Assembly: GCA_021154885.1 (NCBI GenBank)
Contig: JAJKHS010000089.1
Location: forward strand, 1 to 62,517
Length of the DNA stretch: 62,517 nt
Reading direction: 5' to 3'
DNA from: Thermoanaerobaculum sp.
GTDB taxonomy: Bacteria > Acidobacteriota > Thermoanaerobaculia > Multivoradales > UBA5704
The notes beneath the pieces are model-generated. The model was given only the letters and a program-made list of their open reading frames with translations, had not been told where the DNA came from and searched no databases. Shown here piece by piece: positions 55,211 through 62,517 of this stretch; the stretch's first letter is position 1, and each line of letters starts with the position of its first letter. The position numbers were made by a program, and so were the translations under genes.

Positions 55211-57211
55211 ATGGACGCACCCGATACCAGGTCCCTCCCGGAGAACGCCTATCAGCCCCTCGCCCCAGGCGAGACGTACGTGCCGATCGTCCCCGCGACG
55301 ACTCAGGTCGAGGAGGCGACGGTCCGCTCCGTGGGCTGGGGACTTTTCCTCTGTATCGTCTTCACCGTCGCCTCGGCCTATTCAGGTCTCAAGGTGGGGC
55401 AGGTGATGGAGGCGTCGATCCCCATCTCCATCCTGGCCATCGGCCTCGCCCGGACGTTCCGGCGGCGGTCGACGCTGCTCGAGAACGTCATCCTCACCAA
55501 CATCGGCGGCACCTCGGGCGGCATCGTCGCGGGGGCGATCTTCACCCTGCCGGCGCTCTACATCCTCCACCTCGACCCCCACCCGGTGCAGACCACCTTC
55601 ATCCTGCTCGCCGGCGGCTGCCTGGGCGTCCTCTTCCTCATCCCGCTGCGGCGCTACTTCGTGCGCGAGACGCACGGCCAGTTCCCCTACCCGGAGGCGA
55701 CGGCCATCACCGAGGTCCTGGTCACCGGTGAGAAGGGAGGCTCGCAGGCCAAGCTCCTGCTCCAGGCCACCGCCATCGCCGGCGTCTACGACTTCTTCGT
55801 CACCACCTTCCAGGTGTGGCAGGAGACGCTCGACTTCCAGTTCCTGCCGTTCATGCGGACCCTCAACGACCGTGCCCGCATGGTGTTCCGCTTCGACGCC
55901 ATCTCCTTCATCCTCGGTCTCGGCTACGTCATGGGCCTGCGCTCGTCGATGATCCTCTGCGCCGGCGGCTTCTTCTCGAACTTCGTGCTGGTGCCGCTGA
56001 TCTGGATGATCGGCCAGCACCTGCCCGCCGGGCTGGCCGTCTACCCGGCGACGGCGCCCATCGCCGGCATGGCCGCCGCGGCGATCTTCCGCAACTACGT
56101 CCGCTTCGTCGGCGTCGGGGCCATCGCCACGGCGGGCATCTTCGGCATAATCAAGTCGCTGCGCATCGTCGTCGGCTCCTTCTCGATCGCGGCCAAGGCC
56201 TTCCGGCACGGCGAGGACGAGGGCCAGGAGCGCACCGACCGCGACCTGCCGATCATGGCCATCCTGATCGGCGTCGTGCTCTCCACGGTGGCCGCCGGAG
56301 TGTTTTTCTCCACTCTGGAGGGCTCGCTGCTGGCGGCGCTGGTGGGGCTGGTGCTGACGCTCGTCTTCTCCTTCTTCTTCGCCTCGGTGGCCGCCAATGC
56401 CATCGCCACCACGGCTCGCAACCCGGTGTCGGGCATGACGATGCTGACCATCATCGTCTCCTCCGTGGTGCTGCTGCGCTTCGGTCTCTCGGGCACCACG
56501 GGGATGTTCTTCGTCATGGCGGTGGCCGGCATGGTGTGCACGGCGCTGTCGGTCTCCGGGCAGACGATCACCGACCTCAAAACCGGCTACTGGCTGGGCT
56601 CGACGCCAGCCGTGCAGGAGCGGGTGAAATTCCTGGGCATCCTGGCCTCGGCCGTGGCGGCGGCGTTGACCATCGTGCTGCTGGCCAAGACCTTCCAGTT
56701 CGGCGAATCGGCTCCGGGCGACGCGCGGGTGGTGCTGGCCTCTCCTCAGGCCTCGATCATGAAGGCGCTGGTACAGGGCTTCATGAGCCACCAACCGGTG
56801 GCCTACATCCTCTTCGGCGCCGGGGCGATCGTGGCGCTGGTGATGGAGATGCTGGGCGTGCCCGCCCTCATTTTCGCGCTGGGTATGTACCTCCCGCTGG
56901 AGTTGAACACGCCAGCGCTGGTGGGCGGATTCCTCTCCCACTGGCTGAGCCGGCGCGCCGAGCGGGTGGGAGGCGAAGAGGGACGGACGATCCTCGAGCG
57001 CGGCGTCATCATCGCCTCCGGGCTGATGGCCGGCGGCGCGCTGGGCGGCGTCTTCGGCGCCGGCCTGCGCCTCTTCCCCTGGTACCGGGAAGACCTCGTC
57101 AAGACGCCGTTTTTCGACAACGCGCCCGTCTCCCAGATCGTCTCGCTCGTCCTCTTCCTGGGGCTGTGCGCCTACATGTGGTACGGATCGCTGAAGAAGC
57201 AACGAACGTAG
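55211..57211 (+). CDS. OPT-family oligopeptide/metal-chelate transporter
   Basis: A 666-residue inner-membrane transporter with about 15 helices. SVGWGLFLCIVFTVASAYSG, ILTNIGGTSGGIVAGAIFTL, YPEATAITEVLVTGEKGGSQ and FASVAANAIATTARNPVSGM are OPT-family blocks; bacterial members import peptides or metal-chelators. AGGAGG is directly in front of ATG 55211. A very long ORF on the opposite strand of this gene is a shadow. Flanked by the secreted paralog operon and a flavin oxidase; no obvious functional link. Confidence 0.88.
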   Translation: MDAPDTRSLPENAYQPLAPGETYVPIVPATTQVEEATVRSVGWGLFLCIVFTVASAYSGLKVGQVMEASIPISILAIGLARTFRRRSTLLENVILTNIGGTSGGIVAGAIFTLPALYILHLDPHPVQTTFILLAGGCLGVLFLIPLRRYFVRETHGQFPYPEATAITEVLVTGEKGGSQAKLLLQATAIAGVYDFFVTTFQVWQETLDFQFLPFMRTLNDRARMVFRFDAISFILGLGYVMGLRSSMILCAGGFFSNFVLVPLIWMIGQHLPAGLAVYPATAPIAGMAAAAIFRNYVRFVGVGAIATAGIFGIIKSLRIVVGSFSIAAKAFRHGEDEGQERTDRDLPIMAILIGVVLSTVAAGVFFSTLEGSLLAALVGLVLTLVFSFFFASVAANAIATTARNPVSGMTMLTIIVSSVVLLRFGLSGTTGMFFVMAVAGMVCTALSVSGQTITDLKTGYWLGSTPAVQERVKFLGILASAVAAALTIVLLAKTFQFGESAPGDARVVLASPQASIMKALVQGFMSHQPVAYILFGAGAIVALVMEMLGVPALIFALGMYLPLELNTPALVGGFLSHWLSRRAERVGGEEGRTILERGVIIASGLMAGGALGGVFGAGLRLFPWYREDLVKTPFFDNAPVSQIVSLVLFLGLCAYMWYGSLKKQRT

Positions 57212-57274
57212 TTGGCATTTCCGGCCGGCTCGCATCACTATCCTCCTTGAGGCTTCAGACGAAAGGAGGGAGTG

Positions 57275-58963
57275 ATGTCCGAGTCGAACGGAGGTTGGAC
57301 GCGCCGGCGTTTTCTCGAGCTCGTGGGGCGGGCCGGGGGCACGGCCGCGGTCTACGAGACCATGGTCGCCCTGGGTCTGCTCAACGTCCCCGTGGCCTGG
57401 GCCGGTCCACCGCAGCTTCCCCAGGGCGCCGGCGCCGGCAAGAGAGTCCTGGTGCTGGGCGCCGGGATCGGCGGGCTCACCGCCGCCGACATGCTCCAGA
57501 AGGCGGGGTTCTCCTGCCTCATCCTCGAGGCTCAGGAACGGGCCGGCGGACGCAACTTCACGGCCCGTCATGGCACGAAAGTCGTCGAAGACATCCCGAA
57601 GCAAGGCAGGCACGTCCAGGACTGTCGCTTCGATCCCGGCCTCTATCTCAACCTCGGGCCCGGACGCATCCCCTACCATCACCGCCGCGTGCTCCACTAT
57701 TGCAAGGATTTGAAGGTGCCCCTCGAGGTCTACGTCATGGAGACTACGGCCAACCTCTTCTTCCGAGAGATGGCTTTCGGCGACCAGCCCATGGTCAACC
57801 GCCGCATCGCCAACGACACCCGGGGCCATATCGCCGAGCTGCTGGCCAAGGCGGTGCGTCAGGGCGCCCTCGAGGAGGAGCTGAAGGACGTCAACCGCAA
57901 CCAGCTCGTGGAGCTGCTCAAGAAGTTCGGTGACCTGGGGGTCGGCTTCAAGAGCCCCAAGTGCCCGAGCGAGATCGACTACTGTGGCTCCACCCGCTCC
58001 GGCTGTGCCGCTCCCATCACCGTCGAGAAGCCGTGCACGCCCCCGCCCAAGCTCGGCCTGCAGCAGCTCCTCTCCTCCGAGTTCTGGAAGTTCAACTTCT
58101 ACCAGCCCGTCGACTATCTCTGGCAGCCGACCCTCTTCCAGCCGGTGCACGGCATGGATCAGCTCGTCGAGGGCTTCAAGAGACGGCTCGGGAACCTCAT
58201 CCGCTATCACTCGGAAGTGACGCGGATCACGATCCAAGGGGACGGCGTCGAGATCGAATACCGGGATCTCGTGCATCGCACGGTCCACATCGAGAAGGCC
58301 CACTACTGCGTCAGCAACATCCCCTTGAGCGTATTGAAAAAGATTCCGGTCAATTTCCAGTCCCACTTCGGCGAGGCGGTGAAGGAGTCAAAGTACGCGC
58401 CCTCCTGCAAGGTGGGCTGGCAGGCCAACGAGCGGTTCTGGGAGTCCGATTCGAACCAGATCTACGGCGGCATCAGTTGGACCAACCAGGACATCACGCA
58501 GATCTGGTATCCGTCGAACGACTACCAATCGGCCAAGGGCACGCTGACCGGCGCCTACAACTTCCGCGACAGCGCCGAGAAGTTCGGCCACATGCTCCCC
58601 GAGCCACGGCTGATCGAGGCGCGCAAGCAGGGCGCTCGGCTGCACAGGGAGCTTAACGATCCGCGGATCGTCCCGCTCGACCGCGGCATTTCGATCGCCT
58701 GGCAGAACGTGCCGTTCCAAGAGGGGGCCTGGGCGACCTGGGACGACAGCAACAAGAGCTACTACGGCCGGCTCCTGGTTCCCGATCGCACCTTCTACGT
58801 CGTGGGCGATCAGGTTTCGCAACTGCCGGGCTGGCAGGAGGGAGCGATGATGTCGGCCGAGCACGTCGCGAAACAGATCACGGGCGTGCTCCCGGCGACC
58901 CTGGAGAAGCTCGGGGAGGTGACGGCGCCCGACACGCGGGCCCTGGTGGAAGGCAACCCCTGA
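57275..58963 (+). CDS. Tat-exported flavin monoamine/L-amino-acid oxidase-like protein
   Basis: A 562-residue FAD enzyme. The N-terminus WTRRRFLELVGRAGGTAA is a twin-arginine signal, so the folded protein is exported. FAD binding is shown by VLVLGAGIGGLTAADMLQ, EAQERAGGRNFT, and the C-terminal FYVVGDQVSQLPGWQEGAM. The plan matches amine oxidase/L-amino-acid oxidase families; the substrate-binding domain (about 240-400) has extra Cys (YCGSTRSGCAAP). GAAAGGAGGG precedes ATG 57275; an overlapping GTG three bases earlier is less likely. Confidence 0.84.
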   Translation: MSESNGGWTRRRFLELVGRAGGTAAVYETMVALGLLNVPVAWAGPPQLPQGAGAGKRVLVLGAGIGGLTAADMLQKAGFSCLILEAQERAGGRNFTARHGTKVVEDIPKQGRHVQDCRFDPGLYLNLGPGRIPYHHRRVLHYCKDLKVPLEVYVMETTANLFFREMAFGDQPMVNRRIANDTRGHIAELLAKAVRQGALEEELKDVNRNQLVELLKKFGDLGVGFKSPKCPSEIDYCGSTRSGCAAPITVEKPCTPPPKLGLQQLLSSEFWKFNFYQPVDYLWQPTLFQPVHGMDQLVEGFKRRLGNLIRYHSEVTRITIQGDGVEIEYRDLVHRTVHIEKAHYCVSNIPLSVLKKIPVNFQSHFGEAVKESKYAPSCKVGWQANERFWESDSNQIYGGISWTNQDITQIWYPSNDYQSAKGTLTGAYNFRDSAEKFGHMLPEPRLIEARKQGARLHRELNDPRIVPLDRGISIAWQNVPFQEGAWATWDDSNKSYYGRLLVPDRTFYVVGDQVSQLPGWQEGAMMSAEHVAKQITGVLPATLEKLGEVTAPDTRALVEGNP

Positions 58964-59091
58964 GTTAGGCGGCTGAGAAGAACCGGGGACAGGATGTCGA
59001 GAGCTGCGACCGCCTGTCCCTGGGCCGCCGGCGAGGGGCACCCTATAGATGAGGAAGAGGTGGCTCTTCCGAATCGAGAAAGGAGCCCTGT

Positions 59092-59439
59092 ATGTCGTCC
59101 AAGCTCTATCGCACGATCCTCCTGTCCGTCGTGGTGCTCGCCCTCACGGCGGCCGTGCCCGCCTTCGCCGGCCAGGAGCCGACTCAGGCGCCCGCGCTCC
59201 AGGCCCCGGCCGGATGCCCGCCGGCCGCAAACCTCTTCTTTACCCAAGATCAGGCCGCCCAACTCTGCAAAGCGAACGACGCGGTGGCCGTGCCCGCGCA
59301 GCCGGAGTTCATGACCACCCCCGTCACCACGAACAAGTATCGCGGCTACTGCCAGTGCGGCTGCCGGTTCGTCAAGGATTGCAATACGGACGCCGACTGC
59401 AACGGCGGCCGCTGCCTGTCCGGCGTCTCCTGCTGTTGA
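59092..59439 (+). CDS. Small secreted cysteine-rich protein
   Basis: A 115-residue exported protein; signal peptide TILLSVVVLALTAAVPAFA. A Pro/Ala linker leads to a C-terminal Cys knot-like region: YCQCGCRFVKDCNTDADCNG followed by GRCLSGVSCC, about 10 cysteines in all. GAAAGGAGCCCTGT precedes the ATG. No family recognised; spacing of Cys suggests several disulfides as in small inhibitors or metal-binding peptides. Downstream there is no partner gene for almost 1 kb. Confidence 0.75.
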   Translation: MSSKLYRTILLSVVVLALTAAVPAFAGQEPTQAPALQAPAGCPPAANLFFTQDQAAQLCKANDAVAVPAQPEFMTTPVTTNKYRGYCQCGCRFVKDCNTDADCNGGRCLSGVSCC

Positions 59440-59526
59440 CGGCGGGCGGTCCGCCGTCACTGTTGAAGCCCGCCGCGTTCGAGTAGCGAGGCACCGGACT
59501 CGCAAGTCCGGTCATCCGCAACTCGG

Positions 59527-59700
59527 ATGAGGTGACCTGCAACTCGGATGAGATGACCTGTAACTCGGGGCAAGTCATTCGCCCCGCGAATGAGGTGACT
59601 CCATCCGCGGATTAGGTCGCTCCATCCGCGAATGAGGTGGCCTGCAACTCGGATGAGCTCACCTGCAACTCGAATCAGATCTTCCGCGACGCGGGATGTC
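59527..59700. repeat. Degenerate tandem array, 21-base period
   Basis: Nine units of about 21 bases. The core ATGAG (or variants ATTAG, ATCAG) recurs at 59527, 59548, 59590, 59611, 59632, 59653 and 59674, with a diverged unit near 59569 and ATGTC at 59696. Units read like GATGAGGTGACCTGCAACTC or AATGAGGTGACTCCATCCGC. No ORF is conserved through it. The period is close to that of the CAATG array at 11415. Confidence 0.8.
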
Positions 59701-59817
59701 CTCTGCGAGTTTCTGTATGCGCAATTCCCATGGGTCCGGGAGGCCTGCCTTGCAAGCTACTTCCCCCAGTCCCGCCCCCCATCTGCTAGGACATGATCTT
59801 GCATAGAGCCGGGAAAT

Positions 59818-59860
59818 GTCAAGAGACCTCTTGACGGCCGGACCGACCCCGTGCTATAGG
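59818..59860 (+). promoter_or_regulatory. Strong promoter with overlapping palindromic operator
   Basis: TTGACG (59831-59836), 18 bases, then TATAGG (59855-59860) preceded by TGC, an extended -10. The 8-base arms GTCAAGAG and CTCTTGAC (59818-59835, spacer AC) form an inverted repeat whose right arm contains the -35 box, as expected for a repressor site. Start point predicted near 59867. Confidence 0.68.
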
Positions 59861-59952
59861 TATCTGCATACCTGAGCACGGAGCCGCGGAAAGCGCGGCA
59901 GGCCCGAAGCGGGGGTCTGGCCGGAGCTTGCCGATCCCCGAGATCAGGTGGC

Positions 59953-59970
59953 AGCTCTTTGACAACTGAA
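59953..59970 (+). promoter_or_regulatory. boxA-like antitermination motif in the noncoding RNA
   Basis: AGCTCTTTGACAACTGAA, 87 bases after the predicted start point. Differs from TGCTCTTTAACA by the first base and one A/G. A nearly identical motif is on the minus strand at 27913-27895. Confidence 0.5.
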
Positions 59971-60029
59971 TCCACCGGGGGACTGGGAGCTCAACCACTC
60001 CCCCGGCACAGCACTGGCCGGCGGCTTTG

Positions 60030-60077
60030 CCGCGGGCCCCGGGCAGGGTGTGCGCCCCGGGGCCCGCGGTTTTTTTC
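60030..60077 (+). terminator. Strong Rho-independent terminator
   Basis: CCGCGGGCCCCGGGC and GCCCCGGGGCCCGCGG pair over about 15 bp with one bulge, followed by TTTTTTT. It ends the noncoding unit. Confidence 0.93.
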
Positions 60078-60156
60078 TGAGACGTGCCGGACACGAGGTC
60101 CCGCTCTTGCCATCAAGCAGCCTGTCTGACGACGATTGGCGGGACGCGACCGCCTA

Positions 60157-60398
60157 GTGTGCCCCGCAGGGGCTCAGGCGCGTAGCCCGGGGTCAGAGCG
60201 CCGAAGGCGCGGCGACCCCGGGAAGGGAGAACCCCGCAATCCCCAAAGCCCTGAAAGGGCGACGGCGGCATTCCAGGCGAGGGAACTGCCGCCGCCCCTC
60301 CGGGGCTTGGGAAGACTGTGGGATCATTCTCCCGGGGTCGCCGCGCCTTCGGCGCTCTGCCCCCGGGCTACATGCCTGAGCCCCTTCGGGGCACAAAC
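60157..60398. mobile_element. MITE-like palindromic element, 242 bases
   Basis: The ends are inverted repeats of about 85 bases: GTGTGCCCCGCAGGGGCTC on the left versus the reverse complement of GAGCCCCTTCGGGGCACAAAC on the right. Inside, GAGCGCCGAAGGCGCGGCGA and TCGCCGCGCCTTCGGCGCTC also pair. The middle 70 bases hold a second short palindrome (CCCTGAAAGGG). No transposase. It ends 16 bases before the HTH gene start. Confidence 0.75.
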
Positions 60399-60413
60399 GG
60401 CAGGAGATTGAAA

Positions 60414-60691
60414 ATGGCTAAGAAACGTCCTCGTGACATCGGCACTGAAATCCTTGAAGGCATCCGCGAGATCAAGCGGGGTGAGGTCGGCCGCGTCGTG
60501 ACGTTCCCACCCGTTGCTGAGACAAGGGCTCGGGTAGGCCTCTCGCGGGCGGATTTTGCGCGGTTGCTCGGGGTCTCAGTCCGCACGCTGCAAGAATGGG
60601 AGCAGGGTCGCCGTGCACCGTCTGGTCCGGCCGCATGCTCCTCGCGATTGCACACAAGAACCCTCGGGCGCTCTTGGAGGCCGCGAGTTGA
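60414..60691 (+). pseudogene. Xre-type HTH antitoxin with one-base frameshift
   Basis: ATG 60414 has CAGGAGATTG upstream. The sequence reads MAKKRPRDIGTEILEGI, later ARVGLSRADFARLLGVSVRT and LQEWEQGRRAPSGPA, the helix-turn-helix of HigA/NadS-type antitoxins. After SGPA the family continues with R-MLLAIAHKNPRALLEAAS in the next frame, ending TGA at 60691; inserting one base at about 60630 restores a complete 92-residue protein. The next gene also carries a one-base loss, so either both are decaying or the sequence has two errors. Confidence 0.7.
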
Positions 60692-60726
60692 CCGCGAGTA
60701 GGGACGGCGGGGAGCCAAACGTCGCC

Positions 60727-60953
60727 ATGATCTGTTCTATCTGCGGTCACGATGAAGCCCGGGCTCGCTACATGACCCGTAGCTATGGGAAAGGGGCGAC
60801 GCTCCTGATCATCGAGAATGTCCGGTAGTGGTCTGTCTCCATTGCGGAGAGAGCTATCTGACCACCGAAACCCTGCATGAGATCGAGCGGATCAAGCTGC
60901 ATCGGCGCACCTTTGCGAAGCCCAGGAATGTGCCTGTGGCCAGCTTCGCGTAG
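60727..60953 (+). pseudogene. YgiT/MqsA-type zinc finger protein with one-base frameshift
   Basis: MICSICGHDEARARYMTRSY, then ATLLIIENV, followed in another frame by VVVCLHCGESYLTTETLHEI. Together they give CxxC...CxxC, the zinc site of YgiT-type proteins that pair with MqsR- or DUF4258-like toxins. One base missing at about 60822 (V-C-G for V-P-V) restores a 75-residue protein ending at 60953. Located 35 bases after the HTH pseudogene, normally an operon pair; no toxin gene precedes them here. Confidence 0.65.
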
Positions 60954-61029
60954 GGTGACGGAGCAAACGTCTTTGTGGTCAGCCGGCGTGGCCAGGTGGC
61001 CTGATTTCCCTGGTCTTGGTACAGTCACA

Positions 61030-61954
61030 CTACTCAGCCTCCTCCGTGTATTCGTCGAGGACAGAGTCTGAGAAGTGCTCCAAGTGTTTCAACTGGGCCA
61101 ATTCCTTCACGGCTTCATATGGGATATAGGTACACCTCCCGGAAAGAGGACCTCTTTCTAAGAGAGAGAATACTGGCCGCGTGATTTCCTGGAAGACTTT
61201 GTCGCGACGACTCGAGGGCGCAACTATATGGAGCTTGATGTCCATATTGGGCTGAAGCGCGAGTAGGTCCGCCATTCGGAGGATGCCAGAATAAATCGAC
61301 GTTGTATGCTCCACCTCGAAGGCGCGAATTATAGAGCGTCTTTTAAGCCAAAGGACGTCGATCTGCTCGATAGTACGAAGCGTCGTTTCGTCGTAGTTTA
61401 ATGGCAGGCTATCCAGAAACGCTTCGCCTCCAAGCTTCCATTCTCTTCCCACCGCAGCACGGTCACCCTTGGGTAGCCATATCCGCATTCCGATGCTCGC
61501 TCCAATTTTTGCAATCAGGGCCTGCATCTTGATGGATTCGCGGGACTCTGTATCAGTCTTGCTCTTCTCCTCGTCGGTGTCTGCTTCCCCCGGGATCGAC
61601 ACTGTAACGACGCCTTCAGGGGTGCGAACACGATGCCGAATAAGCCTGCGGTAAACCTGCTCATTCAGCTCGAAAACTCGCTTCGAATGAATCTGATCTG
61701 CTAGTTTAGAATCTAGCAGCTTTCCATCTGCGTCAGTAATCCGGCTGAGGCTGCCCCTCAGCTTCCCGGTCCAACTCGAGAATGCCCACCCATCGTGATA
61801 ACTTAGTCATGTAGCATAGCAGCTTATCGCCACGCTTTAATTTCTGAGCAGCGGTACGCTGACGGGTTCGAAAGCCTGACACTTGTCGATCGGAGTTACT
61901 GAAGGCTTCATACGTCTCTGGCGAGAAAAGATCGAGATAGAATGCCATTTTCAT
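61030..61954 (-). pseudogene. EVE domain plus PD-(D/E)XK nuclease gene with internal deletion
   Basis: The N-terminal part (61954 to about 61745) reads MAFYLDLFSPETYEAFSNSD, SGFRTRQRTAAQKLKRGDKL and YMTKLSRWVGILEL, the start of an EVE-like domain. The C-terminal part reads TEQIDVLWLKRRS-type (IDVLWLKRRSIIRAFEVEHT), a PD-(D/E)XK-like core. Where the domains should be joined by about 80 further residues, VGILEL is followed directly, in another frame, by WTGKLRGSLSRITDADGKLL, the expected end of the missing segment. An internal deletion of a few hundred bases with frameshift explains this. C-terminus ends DEYTEEAE at 61030. Confidence 0.7.
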
Positions 61955-62067
61955 TCCTTGTAATAGTTGTCGATCCCAAGTAGATTATTAATCCACGTCA
62001 ATGCGCGGGAGAAGTAGGTGGCAGTTTCCAGAGCTGCTTGGCTCAGAACGCCGAGGTCACGATCCAT
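61951..62067 (-). CDS. Short ORF between the nucleotidyltransferase and the EVE gene
   Basis: A 38-codon ORF (MDRDLGVLSQAALETATYF ... NNLLGIDNYYKE). Its ATG overlaps the stop of the nucleotidyltransferase gene and its TGA overlaps the EVE ATG (ATGA), so all three are translationally coupled. Position suggests it is what is left of the HEPN toxin gene that normally follows an MNT antitoxin, but the sequence is too short to confirm. Confidence 0.4.
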   Translation of the reverse strand: MDRDLGVLSQAALETATYFSRALTWINNLLGIDNYYKE

Positions 62068-62386
62068 AGACCGGGGTGGCCTCGTTCAGGATGTGATGCC
62101 GCCGATAGAGGTTGCGGCTCTGTTCCACAAGCCGGCGCTCCAGGAGGTCCACCTTGCGACCGACGAGTTGGGCCAGTTCCTCCTGGATCTGGAACCAGTC
62201 GAAACTTTCGGGGTGCCCTCCTGGCTCGAAGCTGACCAGGAGGTCCACGTCGCTTTCCGCGCGAAAGTCTTCGCGCACGATCGAGCCGAAGGCTTCGAGC
62301 CTGGCGATGTGCCATGTCCGGCAGAAGGTTGCCAGGGCCTCGGGGGCGACTTGGAGTCGCTCGTTGATCAGGGCTTGCGGATTCAT
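62057..62386 (-). CDS. Nucleotidyltransferase (MNT/MntA-type)
   Basis: A 109-residue minimal nucleotidyltransferase. The catalytic signature GSIVREDFRAESDVDLLV has the GS-x9-DxD form, here SDVDLLV. MNT proteins act as antitoxins by AMP-ylating HEPN toxins (MntA-HepT family knowledge). The neighbouring gene should be HEPN but is only a short ORF. ATG 62386 lies near the right edge of the window; 130 further bases hold no gene I can support. Confidence 0.82.
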   Translation of the reverse strand: MNPQALINERLQVAPEALATFCRTWHIARLEAFGSIVREDFRAESDVDLLVSFEPGGHPESFDWFQIQEELAQLVGRKVDLLERRLVEQSRNLYRRHHILNEATPVYGS

Positions 62387-62517
62387 ACAAGAATTGTAGC
62401 CGTTCTCAGATTAAGCCGCCCCTTGTATTCTACCCTCCGTAGGAAGTAGTGGCTGCCAGCGACAACCGTCGCTGTGGCGGCTGGGGAGCTGAGGCAAGCG
62501 CCGGAGGGGGAGGAGGC

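Larger units (their letters stand above)
59867..60077 (+). ncRNA. Structured noncoding RNA of about 210 bases with boxA motif, class unknown
   Basis: Between the promoter at 59831 and the terminator at 60030 there is no ORF with a ribosome site. Predicted hairpins: GCCGCG/CGCGGC with a 5-base loop (about 59883), GGGGGTC/GATCCCC containing an inner GGC/GCC pair (about 59911-59939), and CCGGGGGA/TCCCCCGG (59975-60006). A boxA-like motif sits between the second and third hairpins. I compared it with 6S, tmRNA, SRP and RNase P RNA and recognise none. It could be an independent small RNA or the orphan leader of a lost rRNA or CRISPR locus. Confidence 0.55.
59440..60413. other. Gene-free block (974 bases): array, noncoding unit and palindromic element
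   Basis: No convincing protein gene on either strand. It holds the 21-bp degenerate array (59527-59700), an operator/promoter at 59818-59860, a structured noncoding transcript ending in a strong terminator (60030-60077), and a palindromic element at 60157-60398. Each is listed separately. Confidence 0.85.

Noticed and set aside
55382-58366. A 994-codon open frame on the minus strand opposite the OPT transporter
   Set aside because: It is rich in Arg, Gly, His, Asp and Glu with no family pattern, while the plus strand carries two clear genes. Long antisense frames are expected at this GC content. The same applies to the antisense frames at 2929-4431, 34745-36823 and 13231-14385.
59867-60077. 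The noncoding unit as 6S RNA, tmRNA or SRP RNA
   Set aside because: No closing stem between its ends, no tRNA-like part with CCA, and no SRP GGAA tetraloop helix could be found.

Overview
The window is a very GC-rich stretch of chromosome from a Gram-negative bacterium. Outer-membrane and envelope genes show the cell type: a phosphate-selective-type porin, a UB2H-type bifunctional penicillin-binding protein and an AsmA/DUF748 protein. Large multidomain sensor kinases, many secreted proteins of unknown role, a lanthipeptide-like precursor and Uma2 proteins fit a soil or sediment organism such as an Acidobacteriota member. That assignment is inference. No rRNA, tRNA or CRISPR array is visible.

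Layout. 0-11 kb: metabolic genes (5' part of a class II fumarase, short-chain reductase plus aldehyde dehydrogenase, Rieske/FAD reductase, porin plus MFS symporter, aminotransferase, Uma2). 11.2-11.7 kb: a gene-free block carrying a helically phased array of a CAATG word. 11.7-25.6 kb: aminotransferase, amino-acid permease, DUF748, pterin dehydratase, PBP1B, secreted proteins, PEGA protein, glycosyltransferase, methyltransferase, FabF. 25.6-34.8 kb: zincin, RCK potassium channel, a MerB-like gene interrupted by one in-frame TGA, a membrane glycosyltransferase, a TetR/hydrolase pair sharing an operator, a sterol-desaturase-type enzyme and a secreted EXORDIUM-like protein. 34.8-46.7 kb: two histidine kinases, ArgR, an FMN 2-hydroxyacid oxidase, an orphan lanthipeptide-like precursor, secreted hydrolases and repeat proteins. 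46.8-59.4 kb: PEP-binding/receiver protein with glutamate dehydrogenase, Uma2, a three-gene operon of two secreted paralogs and a matrixin-like protease, OPT transporter, flavin amine oxidase and a small Cys-rich protein. 59.4-62.5 kb: an accessory island with a 21-bp degenerate array, a short boxA-containing noncoding transcription unit, a palindromic mobile-like element, and a decayed toxin-antitoxin/defence cluster.

The strongest candidate for something new is the MerB-like gene at 28296-28982. The conserved catalytic Cys codon is TGA, the frame stays open to the normal family C-terminus, and a perfect 7-bp hairpin with a GGTC loop starts 12 nt after the TGA, which matches a bacterial SECIS element. 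This would be a selenocysteine version of an organomercurial-lyase fold. Other structures not explained by genes are the phased 20.5-bp CAATG array, three boxA-like antitermination motifs far from any rRNA gene (each behind a promoter-like pair with 18-bp spacing), and two families of large hairpin repeats placed at gene ends.
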